From Alphaproteobacteria bacterium (lineage in GTDB: Bacteria > Pseudomonadota > Alphaproteobacteria > UBA9219), in contig WRDR01000013.1 of assembly GCA_009779745.1 (NCBI GenBank), positions 1 through 40,000 of the forward strand: DNA of 40,000 bases, written 5' to 3'. This document shows, piece after piece, positions 17,122 to 24,740 of this stretch. Made by a program: the position numbers and the translations under genes. Every line of letters begins with the position of its first letter. Position 1 is the stretch's first letter. A model generated the notes under the pieces. That model saw nothing but the letters and a program-made list of their open reading frames with translations. It had not been told where the DNA came from and did not search any database.

Positions 17122-17688
17122 ATGACAATATCTTTTATTTCAGATTTTTTAGCCCGGCACTGGAAAGTATTCTGCGGAGTTTTCTTACTCTTATTTTTAT
17201 TTCAGGATTTATTATTCGATACTATTGTAAAGCCTTATATATCCTCTCCTCCCGGTGCTCAGATAAAATTAACCGATTTCCTGAATAAAAAGATTCCGGC
17301 GAAAAATAAAAATGCAGCTCTTTCCAATTCGGAAATTATAGATATTCTATCTCCTGTAAAACGCTCCGATGTACACTCTTCTATTGAAACTGCCGCTTTA
17401 AGATATGGTCTTCAAAATTTATCCTACTCCATAAGCAAAGAGACTCCTGTATCTATAACGCTCTCGGACAATACGCATCACTTAGCCATAAGCAGCTGGA
17501 CTGTTTCGGCACATGCGCCTACGGATATCTCCACGTACCAATTCATCAACTCTCTCAACAGCATTATGAAAGGAAAAGTTCTGGTGCGTTATTTAAATAT
17601 CACCAGAACCGCTTCAAATATCAGCGATATTAATGTTCATTTTGAAGCTAAAGGCGAATGGCTGTCCAGTGGGTCTAATCATGAATAG
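17122..17688 (+). CDS. PilO/GspM-like inner-membrane protein
   Basis: A 188-residue bitopic protein: a short cytoplasmic N-terminus, one membrane segment (about 13-34, KVFCGVFLLLFLFQDLLFD) and a periplasmic domain. The periplasmic domain has the beta-alpha-beta pattern of PilO/GspM (VSITLSDN, WTVSAHAP, STYQFINSLNSI, KVLVRYLNI). I chose ATG 17122, seven bases after the upstream stop with GAG six bases ahead, over the overlapping TTG at 17098. In the known machines this protein pairs with the PilN/GspL periplasmic domain, here the preceding gene. Its stop overlaps the next ATG (ATGAATAG). Confidence 0.6.
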   Translation: MTISFISDFLARHWKVFCGVFLLLFLFQDLLFDTIVKPYISSPPGAQIKLTDFLNKKIPAKNKNAALSNSEIIDILSPVKRSDVHSSIETAALRYGLQNLSYSISKETPVSITLSDNTHHLAISSWTVSAHAPTDISTYQFINSLNSIMKGKVLVRYLNITRTASNISDINVHFEAKGEWLSSGSNHE

Positions 17689-18100
17689 AATATTGACTAT
17701 AAGTATATTTCTTCTTGCCTGCACGCCTTTGTCAGTGTTCGCTCAAGAAAGGAATATAAATTCTATTTTCTTTTCTGATGCGGAAATCATAGAAGCTGAA
17801 AAATTATCAAACATACCCGACAGCTATAACAGCGATACTATAACTTTGAAGGCAATACTTTTCATTTCTCCGGACGATTGGAGTGTTTGGATTGGTCCTC
17901 ACAAATTCACTCCTGAATTTAGTACTGATTGGTTTAAAATACTGGAAGTGACGCCGGACAGCGTTGCTATTTCCGTTAATAATAAAATTATTACTCTTAG
18001 TCCCAAGCAGTCTTACAAGATTTCTTCAGATGAATTTAACGGTATACCTCTTGTTCCACCGCCTGCCGCATCTGATTTTGTATCTCCAGCAAATCACTAA
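17681..18100 (+). CDS. Exported protein, possible GspC/PilP/MshK-like periplasmic subunit
   Basis: A 139-residue protein with a clear signal peptide, MNRILTISIFLLACTPLSVFA, cleaved before Gln at about 22 (A-Q-E). The mature part ends in a small beta domain (W.VWIGPHKFTPEF..DWFKILEVTPDSVAI.VNNK). A strand-turn pattern of this kind is seen in GspC homology-region and PilP/MshK proteins, which connect the inner-membrane platform to the secretin. That assignment is inferred from position and pattern only. It overlaps the previous gene by eight bases, and its last 65 bases overlap the convergent gene at 18036-18659. Confidence 0.5.
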   Translation: MNRILTISIFLLACTPLSVFAQERNINSIFFSDAEIIEAEKLSNIPDSYNSDTITLKAILFISPDDWSVWIGPHKFTPEFSTDWFKILEVTPDSVAISVNNKIITLSPKQSYKISSDEFNGIPLVPPPAASDFVSPANH

Positions 18101-18659
18101 GTTTCTCGTTAACCTCTTCTATATCATACGGCACACTGTCATAACTGAAATTCGCAGCTTTGCTATACCATTCTATTGCTGCATCTATATCAGCAGTCAT
18201 TTCGTACATCACAGCCAGTTTCAAAATATCTTCACCTTTCGCAGCGACTTTTTCTAATCTGGCTATGTCTTTTTCAATATTTGAGTAATTGATTGAACTC
18301 TTCACGGTATCTAAAGAGAGCTCCTCCGGCTCCTCGTGAACAATTACAGTCCAGCTCTTACTTGGCTTTACTGGAATAATCAGTTTTTCATTCGGAAAAC
18401 CCTCTACCATCAGGTCGGCAATAACATTCTCTACAGCAACAGTTTTCACAGCTCCCTGTTCTTGCGGCAAAAACATAAAATAGCACAACGAAAATCCCGT
18501 TGCCAAAAGCAGCACAGCACCAATAAGCACCGTATATCTTCTGAGCCTCAGCTTTTTCGTGAAAAAGCTTCTTTCAAATTTTCTCATAGAGGACGCATTC
18601 AGGGTAAGAGAAAATTTTTCTACCTCCGGCTCCGCCTCATCAGCTTTCTTTTCTTCCAT
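18036..18659 (-). CDS. Single-pass membrane protein with TPR/Sel1-like helices
   Basis: A 207-residue protein with an acidic N-terminus, a basic stretch (KKLRLRRY, about 35-42), one membrane segment (about 43-65) and an extracytoplasmic C-terminal part. The latter contains a helical repeat-like unit, LKLAVMYEMTADIDAAIEWYSKAA, typical of TPR or Sel1 motifs. I do not recognise the specific family. It converges on the pilus-like cluster and overlaps its last gene by 65 bases. It lies beyond the terminator of the downstream fatty-acid gene, so it probably has its own promoter in the 68-bp spacer. Confidence 0.7.
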   Translation of the reverse strand: MEEKKADEAEPEVEKFSLTLNASSMRKFERSFFTKKLRLRRYTVLIGAVLLLATGFSLCYFMFLPQEQGAVKTVAVENVIADLMVEGFPNEKLIIPVKPSKSWTVIVHEEPEELSLDTVKSSINYSNIEKDIARLEKVAAKGEDILKLAVMYEMTADIDAAIEWYSKAANFSYDSVPYDIEEVNEKLSDLLEIQNQMRQAVEQEVYR

Positions 18660-18668
18660 TAAATAATC

Positions 18669-18713
18669 CTAAAAAAATGGTACTGTACGCAATATAGAAC
18701 GTACAGTACCATT
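18669..18713 (-). terminator. Strong intrinsic terminator of the beta-oxidation gene
   Basis: A perfect 14-bp inverted repeat, AATGGTACTGTACG / CGTACAGTACCATT (18676-18689 and 18700-18713), with a 10-base loop. Read on the minus strand it is followed by a run of seven T, the textbook Rho-independent layout. It ends the 18728-21022 transcript before the next minus-strand gene. Confidence 0.85.
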
Positions 18714-18727
18714 ATTAGGGCGTTAAA

Positions 18728-21022
18728 TCAATTCTTTAACGGTTTTCCTGTGGATAACATATTAGCTATTCTTGCCTCTGTCTTATCCTTGTCTTTCAGC
18801 TTCAGAACTTCAGAGCATTCCAGCTCTCGTATGTCAGACTCGGAACCGCCACTGCACAGAACATTCTGCAGAGCTTCAAGCACTGCTGTGTCATGACCCT
18901 GACTTTTTTCAATAATACTCTGAACAGCACCTTTAGCATCAGCAGGTATGGATATTACGCACTCTTTACGAGGCTCATAACCGTTAACCATACTAAGCAC
19001 TCTTTGCTTGGCATCGAACAGTAATCTATCCTTGTTCATGGTAAATTTATCTGTTTCCCTAAGGAACAGCAAGTCCCTAGCCTGAAACGCAGACGGAGAC
19101 TTTTTCATTCCTGCTATAGTCTCGAACGTGTGCAGGATTGCCGCTTTGGCATCGCCTGTCTTTTCATAAGCACGGCAAAGCAAAGCAGTGCAGCCGCCCC
19201 AGCACGGTATCAAGCCCACTCCCAGTTCAACAAGCCCCATTACGGTTTCAGTGTGAGCCTGAATTGCGCCGGAGTGCAAAGCAAATTCCGCTCCCCCTCC
19301 CAGCGTCAAAGAAGTAACAGCGGCAACTGACGGGAATTTGGCATACCGTAAATCAGTATATGCCTTCTGTCCTTTGAGTATGAACGCTTTGAGCTTTTCA
19401 GTATCATTAGACTTAAACAGCTCCAGAAACACGTTCAGATTAGCTCCTGCCGAAAATACTGTTCCCTCGCTGTAGATAACGAGTCCGGCGTATTTGCCGG
19501 CATTGTTATGAATCAAACTCACTGTTTCTTCCAGCAGAGAAAACACCTGTGCGTCCAGAGTATTCATCTTAGTATGCAGCTCAAAGCACAGAACTTTATC
19601 GCCAATATCCCAAACGCTGGCGGACTCATTGGATATAACGGGTTTTGAAACACGCTTAATATCGGATAAAAACAGCGTGCCCTTCGGGTGAACTACAGCA
19701 TTATATCTGCCCTGATTGTCCAGATATTCCAAATGTCCGTTTTCTATCCGATAGAAACTCCCCTTCTCTGCCGCCAGCTTTAGAATTTTAGGAACAGCTC
19801 TGCCCTCTTTCTCTAATTTTTCAGCAAACCATTTGGCTCCAATTTTGTCGATGAGTTCAAAGGGTCCGTACTTCCAGTTGAAGCCCAGCTTCATAGCCTT
19901 ATCTATGAGATATATATTGTCCGCTATCTGGTTTTCTATGGAGGCGGCGTAAGAAAGCATAGTAGACAGCACTTTCCACGCATATTGCCCTATTTTGTCT
20001 TGGCTCTCGCATAGTTTCTGTAAATTGCCCTTAGCTTCTTCCAGCGTCTGCAATTTCACTTTAGCTGTTGGAGCGTACTCGCCGGACTTAAGATTGATGC
20101 TCTCCATGACTTTTCCGGCATCAGTCTTTATCATGCGGTAAAACCCGCCCTTGCCTTTTCTTCCTATATAACCGTCTTTTATCATCTTTTCGATCAACGG
20201 ATAGTCCATTTTTATAGTGCGGTACACATCATCTTGCGGGAGCGTAGTAAAGAAGCTCTGGGCAATCAGCGGTATCAGATCAAGCCCTATAATATCCATC
20301 AGTCCGAAGACTCCGCTTTTAGGCATACCCACCGGAGTACTTAGCACGGCGTCAGCTTCTTCCACAGACAACCCCATAGCAAAAGCATTATCAACACCGC
20401 ATTGTAAAAAGAATATGCCGAGTCTGTTGGCTATGAATCCGGGCGAGTCCTTACAGCAGACAACGCCGTTGCCTAATGCTACATCGCAGAACTCGGCAAC
20501 CTTATTCAAAGACTCCGGATCTGTCTTTTCAGTGCTGACAAGCTCTAAGAGCTTCATATACCGCAGAGGATTGAAGAAGTGAGTAATCACCAAATCTTTC
20601 TCAAACTCTGCTGACTGACCTTTTGCCAGATTTTTCAAAGGAATAGTAGAAGTATTGGAAGAAATAATAGAACCTTTCTTACGAATGGCATCTATTTTTT
20701 TGTATAAATCTTCTTTAATCTTAGGGTTTTCAATAACAGCCTCAATAATCCAATCCGCATCAGCTATTTTGTCAAGGTCGTCTTCCAAGTTGCCGATAGT
20801 AACAAGCTCTGCGTTTTTCTTCTGCATGAAAGGAGAGGACTCATCGCCTTGCTGTAATAACTTTTCTATGGCAGTCCTAGCCAGATAATTTCTATCTTCT
20901 TTATCTGAGAGAACAATGTCCAGAAGTACTACCGGAATTCCGGCGTTAGTTATATAAGCGGCAATCTGCCCGCCCATGACTCCGGAACCTATGACAGCGA
21001 CTTTGTTAATTTTGAATTTCAT
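18728..21022 (-). CDS. 3-hydroxyacyl-CoA dehydrogenase / enoyl-CoA hydratase (FadN/FadB-like)
   Basis: A 764-residue bifunctional beta-oxidation enzyme. It has an N-terminal Rossmann domain (VIGSGVMGGQIA, 10-21; TSTIPLKNLA; THFFNPLRYMKLLELV; CKDSPGFIANRL) followed by the dehydrogenase C-terminal repeats. The C-terminal third is crotonase-like (SAGANLNVF oxyanion loop near 525; GGGAEFALH). The dehydrogenase-first order is that of Bacillus FadN and related alphaproteobacterial proteins, the reverse of E. coli FadB. No thiolase or acyl-CoA dehydrogenase is adjacent. AAGGAAG lies about seven bases before the ATG, and a strong terminator follows. Confidence 0.92.
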   Translation of the reverse strand: MKFKINKVAVIGSGVMGGQIAAYITNAGIPVVLLDIVLSDKEDRNYLARTAIEKLLQQGDESSPFMQKKNAELVTIGNLEDDLDKIADADWIIEAVIENPKIKEDLYKKIDAIRKKGSIISSNTSTIPLKNLAKGQSAEFEKDLVITHFFNPLRYMKLLELVSTEKTDPESLNKVAEFCDVALGNGVVCCKDSPGFIANRLGIFFLQCGVDNAFAMGLSVEEADAVLSTPVGMPKSGVFGLMDIIGLDLIPLIAQSFFTTLPQDDVYRTIKMDYPLIEKMIKDGYIGRKGKGGFYRMIKTDAGKVMESINLKSGEYAPTAKVKLQTLEEAKGNLQKLCESQDKIGQYAWKVLSTMLSYAASIENQIADNIYLIDKAMKLGFNWKYGPFELIDKIGAKWFAEKLEKEGRAVPKILKLAAEKGSFYRIENGHLEYLDNQGRYNAVVHPKGTLFLSDIKRVSKPVISNESASVWDIGDKVLCFELHTKMNTLDAQVFSLLEETVSLIHNNAGKYAGLVIYSEGTVFSAGANLNVFLELFKSNDTEKLKAFILKGQKAYTDLRYAKFPSVAAVTSLTLGGGAEFALHSGAIQAHTETVMGLVELGVGLIPCWGGCTALLCRAYEKTGDAKAAILHTFETIAGMKKSPSAFQARDLLFLRETDKFTMNKDRLLFDAKQRVLSMVNGYEPRKECVISIPADAKGAVQSIIEKSQGHDTAVLEALQNVLCSGGSESDIRELECSEVLKLKDKDKTEARIANMLSTGKPLKN

Positions 21023-21092
21023 AATGTTCTTCCTTAAAAATAAAGTTGAGGCTAAGAATCAGGTATTAAACAGTATAAAGGTAAAGATATTA

Positions 21093-21121
21093 TTAGTAAT
21101 TATCAAATTTATGTGTATAAT
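21093..21121 (+). promoter_or_regulatory. Candidate asd promoter
   Basis: A consensus -10 TATAAT (21116-21121) with a weak -35 TTAGTA (21093-21098) 17 bases upstream, 30 bases before the asd start codon. The perfect -10 is the main support. Confidence 0.45.
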
Positions 21122-21151
21122 CAAGGATTATTAACAGCAGGAATCAATACC

Positions 21152-22171
21152 ATGAAAAAATTCAAAGTAGCAGTAATGGGCGCAACCGGCGTAGTCGGAA
21201 AAGAAATGCTGAACGTGCTTGCAGAGCGTAAATTTCCGGTATCCGAAGTTGTAGCATTGGCATCGCAAAAATCTGCCGGCAAAGAAATCAGTTTCGGAGA
21301 AAAAGATATCCTCACAGTTAAGGCTCTTGATGATTACGATTTTACCGGCACGGATATTTGTTTAGCTTCTGCCGGAGGTTCTGTTTCCGAAAAGTTTGCT
21401 CCTAAGGCTGCAAAACAAGGCTGCGTAGTTATCGACAATACTTCTTTCTTCAGAATGGATCCGGAAATACCTCTTGTAGTTCCGGAAGTGAATCCGGACG
21501 CTATCGCTATGTATACTAAGCGCAATATCATAGCTAATCCGAATTGCTCTACAATACAAATGCTGCTGGCACTGAAGCCTCTGCATGATATTGCCGTTGT
21601 CAAGCGCGTAGTAGTATCCACATATCAATCAGTATCCGGCGCCGGCAAAGATGCTATGGACGAACTGTTTGCTCAGACCCGCTCTATATTCGTGAACGAT
21701 CCTATTACCAAGGAAGTTTTCAAAAAGCAGATAGCCTTCAATGTCATTCCTCAGATAGACGTTTTTCTAAAAGACGGCTCTACCAAAGAAGAGTGGAAAA
21801 TGGTTGTGGAAACGCAGAAAATACTTGATCCGAATATAAAAGTATCTGCAACCTGCGTAAGAGTGCCTGTATTTATCTGCCACTCTGAGGCTGTATCAGT
21901 AGAGTTTGAAAAGCCTATTTCCGCAGCAGAGGCGCGAAAGGCCCTTATGTCCGCCAAAGGAGTCTCTGTCGTAGACAGACCGGAAGAAGGAGCTTTCATA
22001 ACTGCCGTAGAATGCACCGGAGATGACGCAGTGTTCGTAAGCAGAATACGCCAAGATTCTTCTGTAGAAAACGGTCTTAATATGTGGATAGTAAGCGACA
22101 ATCTGCGCAAAGGAGCAGCTTTGAACGCAGTTCAGATTGCGGAAATTCTTGCTAAAAAGTATCTTAAATAA
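21152..22171 (+). CDS. asd: Aspartate-semialdehyde dehydrogenase
   Basis: NADPH-dependent reduction of aspartyl phosphate to the semialdehyde, the branch point to Lys, diaminopimelate, Thr and Met. The 339-residue protein starts MKKFKVAVMGATGVVGKEML (dinucleotide fold). The catalytic Cys lies in NPNCSTIQ (about 130) and the QSVSGAGK substrate block is present. ATG 21152 follows AGGA; the longer frame from 21113 would start inside the -10 of the candidate promoter. It stands as a single gene, divergent from the beta-oxidation enzyme. Confidence 0.96.
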   Translation: MKKFKVAVMGATGVVGKEMLNVLAERKFPVSEVVALASQKSAGKEISFGEKDILTVKALDDYDFTGTDICLASAGGSVSEKFAPKAAKQGCVVIDNTSFFRMDPEIPLVVPEVNPDAIAMYTKRNIIANPNCSTIQMLLALKPLHDIAVVKRVVVSTYQSVSGAGKDAMDELFAQTRSIFVNDPITKEVFKKQIAFNVIPQIDVFLKDGSTKEEWKMVVETQKILDPNIKVSATCVRVPVFICHSEAVSVEFEKPISAAEARKALMSAKGVSVVDRPEEGAFITAVECTGDDAVFVSRIRQDSSVENGLNMWIVSDNLRKGAALNAVQIAEILAKKYLK

Positions 22172-22239
22172 TATTTACGAATCGATAAATGTGTGATATC
22201 CATCGAACAGAATATTTCTCTTTTGTAAGGTGATGCGCC

Positions 22240-22536
22240 ATGAGCGAAAAATTTCAACATATTACAGCTATGACTTTAAGCGTTGCGGCTTTTTTCCTGC
22301 TGCTTGTTAATTTTTCTTTAGGATCGGTTAATCGTGCCAAGAGCAATGAGATTCTGGACTCTCAGGCAAAACTGGAAACGGCGCGGCTGTCAAACAGCCT
22401 CTATGAAAGAGTTGTCACTCTTGTAGCAGGCATATCTCTGCGTTCTAATGATAAGGTTCTTCTCGGTACTCTTGTAAACTCGGGAATCGATGTCAGCGGT
22501 CTTAACAAGGCTTCCAAAAACAATTCCGGCAATTAA
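22240..22536 (+). CDS. Small single-pass membrane protein, tandem copy 1
   Basis: A 98-residue protein with one N-terminal membrane segment (about 11-30) and a helical tail containing YERVVTLVAGISLRSNDKVLLGTLVNSGIDV. I do not recognise it. Its tail aligns with that of the next gene (Y.+V, then a short hydrophilic loop, then a hydrophobic helix ending in a G-I/L-D/N turn), and both share size and topology, so they look like old tandem paralogues. AAGGTG lies eight bases before the ATG. The gap to the next gene is 12 bases. Confidence 0.7.
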   Translation: MSEKFQHITAMTLSVAAFFLLLVNFSLGSVNRAKSNEILDSQAKLETARLSNSLYERVVTLVAGISLRSNDKVLLGTLVNSGIDVSGLNKASKNNSGN

Positions 22537-22548
22537 GGAGCTTTTCCA

Positions 22549-22899
22549 ATGTTTTATGATAAGCAGCAAAAATATGTTTCTAATCTACCCGTTATAATAC
22601 TGGCTTCTGCTGTGTCGCTGTTTTTTATGTATCAGATCTGCGTTCAGTTGTCCGATGCGCGGAGGCTTGATGCGGCTATCGCAGAACACGCAAGGGTTAT
22701 TCAAAATGCCGAAAAATATAGGGAAGTTACGTCTTCCATACTTAAGGACGTTTTGGCTTTATCAGAATCCGGCAATAAAAATGCCAAGCTGGTTATTCTT
22801 TCCCTGAAACAAGAAGGCTTGAATTTTCATACAAGTGCTCCTAAAGCTGATGCAAAGAAGAGCGATGTTGCTCCAACACCTGAAGCTACGGAAAACTAA
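22549..22899 (+). CDS. Small single-pass membrane protein, tandem copy 2
   Basis: A 116-residue protein with one membrane segment (about 14-32) and a coiled-coil-like stretch (SDARRLDAAIAEHARVIQNAEKY, shown here in part as DARRLDAAIAEH). A tail EVTSSILKDVLALSES...LVILSLKQEGLNF parallels the preceding product, and a Lys/Pro/Glu-rich low-complexity C-terminus follows. GGAG lies ten bases before the ATG (aaGGAGcttttccaATG). Function is unknown; the pair may form a hetero-oligomer in the inner membrane, which is inference. Confidence 0.7.
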   Translation: MFYDKQQKYVSNLPVIILASAVSLFFMYQICVQLSDARRLDAAIAEHARVIQNAEKYREVTSSILKDVLALSESGNKNAKLVILSLKQEGLNFHTSAPKADAKKSDVAPTPEATEN

Positions 22900-22915
22900 T
22901 TTAGAACGTTAAGCG

Positions 22916-23233
22916 TTATTTCCGCAAATCAGCGACCTTGCCGCTGTTAATTCCTTTCATCAAGTACTCTCCGGCCATAGTTTGCCACCCACGACCAAGT
23001 CCTTTAAGTTTTTTTACCGAACTTTCACGCAGCCTAAGCGATACAAGGACTTTCTTGTCCGCAACTTTAGGGCGTCCGACTAGGCTTTTATGATGTACAA
23101 TAGCGGCAGCATGACCTTTACCTACATATTTTACACGACCTGTCTCTAAATCTTCTTTAGTCCACACATCATCGTTATACGGTATAGTTTTCAAATGAGC
23201 CCTTAATTCTTTTTCTGTATATTTTCTAGTCAT
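22916..23233 (-). CDS. brnA: BrnA-type antitoxin
   Basis: A 105-residue antitoxin of the BrnT/BrnA type II system. The C-terminal ribbon-helix-helix region has VGRPKVADKKVLVSLRLR and then WQTMAGEYL (about 55-95), the usual BrnA signature. BrnA neutralises the BrnT ribonuclease and represses its own operon. The ATG overlaps the brnT stop region by eight bases, the usual toxin-first arrangement. The antitoxin frame is intact although the toxin gene upstream is frameshifted. Confidence 0.88.
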   Translation of the reverse strand: MTRKYTEKELRAHLKTIPYNDDVWTKEDLETGRVKYVGKGHAAAIVHHKSLVGRPKVADKKVLVSLRLRESSVKKLKGLGRGWQTMAGEYLMKGINSGKVADLRK

Positions 23234-23502
23234 AATACTCCTCTCTTTCTTTCTTGTGAACTCTGCAGATTGAGATTATTCTGTGAATCTTGTCTCTCAT
23301 TGTATAGGTTATACATACGCAACCATTAAAATAAAGACCATAAATGCGCCGCCGTACTTCACCATATTCGAGGCGGTCGTCTATATACTCCTCGGCGTTC
23401 GGGTCAGCAAAGACTACAAGTGCCATTCCGAAATCAAGCGCGCTCACGCATGGCTTTCAAACGCTTCGGCTCATGCCATTCAAATTTAAGTTTTTCGTTC
23501 AT
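23226..23502 (-). pseudogene. brnT: BrnT-type toxin gene, frameshifted in a GC-dinucleotide tract
   Basis: Two frames together give a full BrnT RNase-like toxin. The first runs from ATG 23502 and encodes MNEKLKFEWHEPKRLKAMRERA before TGA at 23434-23436. The second continues as LDFGMALVVFADP and runs to TAG at 23226-23228, including IYGLYFNGCVCITYT and IHRIISICRVHKKEREEYY. The break lies at GCGCGC (23438-23443); one more GC unit would restore a single frame reading RERALDF, exactly the length expected at the family's R-L-x4-H-G-x-D-F block. As written, only a 73-residue product from GTG 23447 is possible, and it would lack the N-terminal strand. This may be decay, phase variation or a sequence error. 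Confidence 0.75.
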
Positions 23503-23635
23503 AGGGTTATTGTAGCTACAAAAACTCGATATGTCAAGAAGAAATTTTAAAAAATATGCCTCTTCCTTTTTTCTATTAATCCGCTATACTCAAAGCCTCT
23601 TGTTCTCTTTTCCTCAATTTTTCAGAGTGTTCAAA

Positions 23636-24724
23636 ATGCTGAAAATGTCCTTTGATATATATCCTCTTGTAAGACCTTTCATTTTTGCTCTCGATCCGGA
23701 AGATGCTCATTCTCTGGCTATGTGGTGCTTGAAGAAAGAACTCACGCCTATAACCGACTGCCCTGTAAACCCGGTGCTGAATGTCGATTTCTGCGGAAGA
23801 AAATTCCCTCACCCTATCGGTCTTGCAGCAGGATTCGACAAAGACGGAGACGTTATAAAACAGCTTTTTCAAATGGGCTTTTCTACTGTAGAAGTCGGCG
23901 GAGTCACTCCGTTTCCTCAGCAGGGCAACCCAAGACCCAGAATGTTCCGTTTGTCTTCCCAAAAGGCTGTCATCAACAGGTTTGGTTTAAACAACATAGG
24001 ATATGATGCTTTCAAACGCAAATTACAGGCTTGGCAAGATACAACCTCGGTAATGACCGTGAAGCCCTTTTTAGGCATAAACATTGCAGAAGGCGATCAG
24101 TATCACGGCGAAGAAGATGCTCATGTTTTGGGATTAAAGAAATTAGCTCCTTACGTGAGTTATATTGCTATCAATGTGTCCTGCCCTAATGTAAATAATG
24201 CGTGCAGCTTAGAGAAGACAGACAATCTGGCTTCTTTACTGGAAAAAGTAATGGACGCTAAAAAAGATTTAAATAAAAAACCTTTTATTTTCTTAAAAAT
24301 CTCTCCGGATAATTCTGGCGAACAGCTCGAAAGCATTGCCAAAGTCATAAAAGGCAGCGGACTGGACGCTATTATTGTAAGCAACACTACGGTTACCCGA
24401 CCGGGAGTCGGAAGCCATCATAACGCAAGAGAAACCGGAGGGCTATCCGGAAAACCATTGTTTAGGCTGTCTACGGACATCTTAGGAAAAATGTATCAGC
24501 TCACTGATAAGTCTATTCCGCTTATCGGCTGCGGCGGCGTATCCTCCGGAGCCGATGCTTACGAGAAAATCCGCAACGGAGCAACTATGATACAGCTCTA
24601 CACGGCTATGGTGTATGAAGGACCGTTTGTTGTAGCTAAGATACTAAAAGAGCTGATTGAACTGCTTGCCCGAGACAAATTTGCTAATGTAAACGCCGCT
24701 GTTGGAGCTAACTTCAAAAAGTAA
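23636..24724 (+). CDS. pyrD: Dihydroorotate dehydrogenase (quinone), class 2
   Basis: FMN enzyme of pyrimidine synthesis that passes electrons to the quinone pool at the inner membrane. The 362-residue length fits class 2. Landmarks are the N-terminal amphipathic membrane helix (YPLVRPFIFALDPEDAH), GLAAGFDKDG, VEVGGVTPFPQQGNPRPRMFRL, the INVSCPN segment with the class 2 catalytic Ser, and SNTT plus GCGGVSSG for FMN. I prefer ATG 23636 (or 23645) because upstream residues are not family-like. The next gene, parE, starts 16 bases after its stop. Confidence 0.94.
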   Translation: MLKMSFDIYPLVRPFIFALDPEDAHSLAMWCLKKELTPITDCPVNPVLNVDFCGRKFPHPIGLAAGFDKDGDVIKQLFQMGFSTVEVGGVTPFPQQGNPRPRMFRLSSQKAVINRFGLNNIGYDAFKRKLQAWQDTTSVMTVKPFLGINIAEGDQYHGEEDAHVLGLKKLAPYVSYIAINVSCPNVNNACSLEKTDNLASLLEKVMDAKKDLNKKPFIFLKISPDNSGEQLESIAKVIKGSGLDAIIVSNTTVTRPGVGSHHNARETGGLSGKPLFRLSTDILGKMYQLTDKSIPLIGCGGVSSGADAYEKIRNGATMIQLYTAMVYEGPFVVAKILKELIELLARDKFANVNAAVGANFKK

Positions 24725-24740
24725 TCAGGAAGAATTAGTA

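Noticed and set aside
22916-23502. Calling brnT simply an intact 73-residue toxin from GTG 23447
   Set aside because: The family's N-terminal FEW..KR.L block is present immediately upstream in another frame with exact spacing, so the short frame is a truncation.
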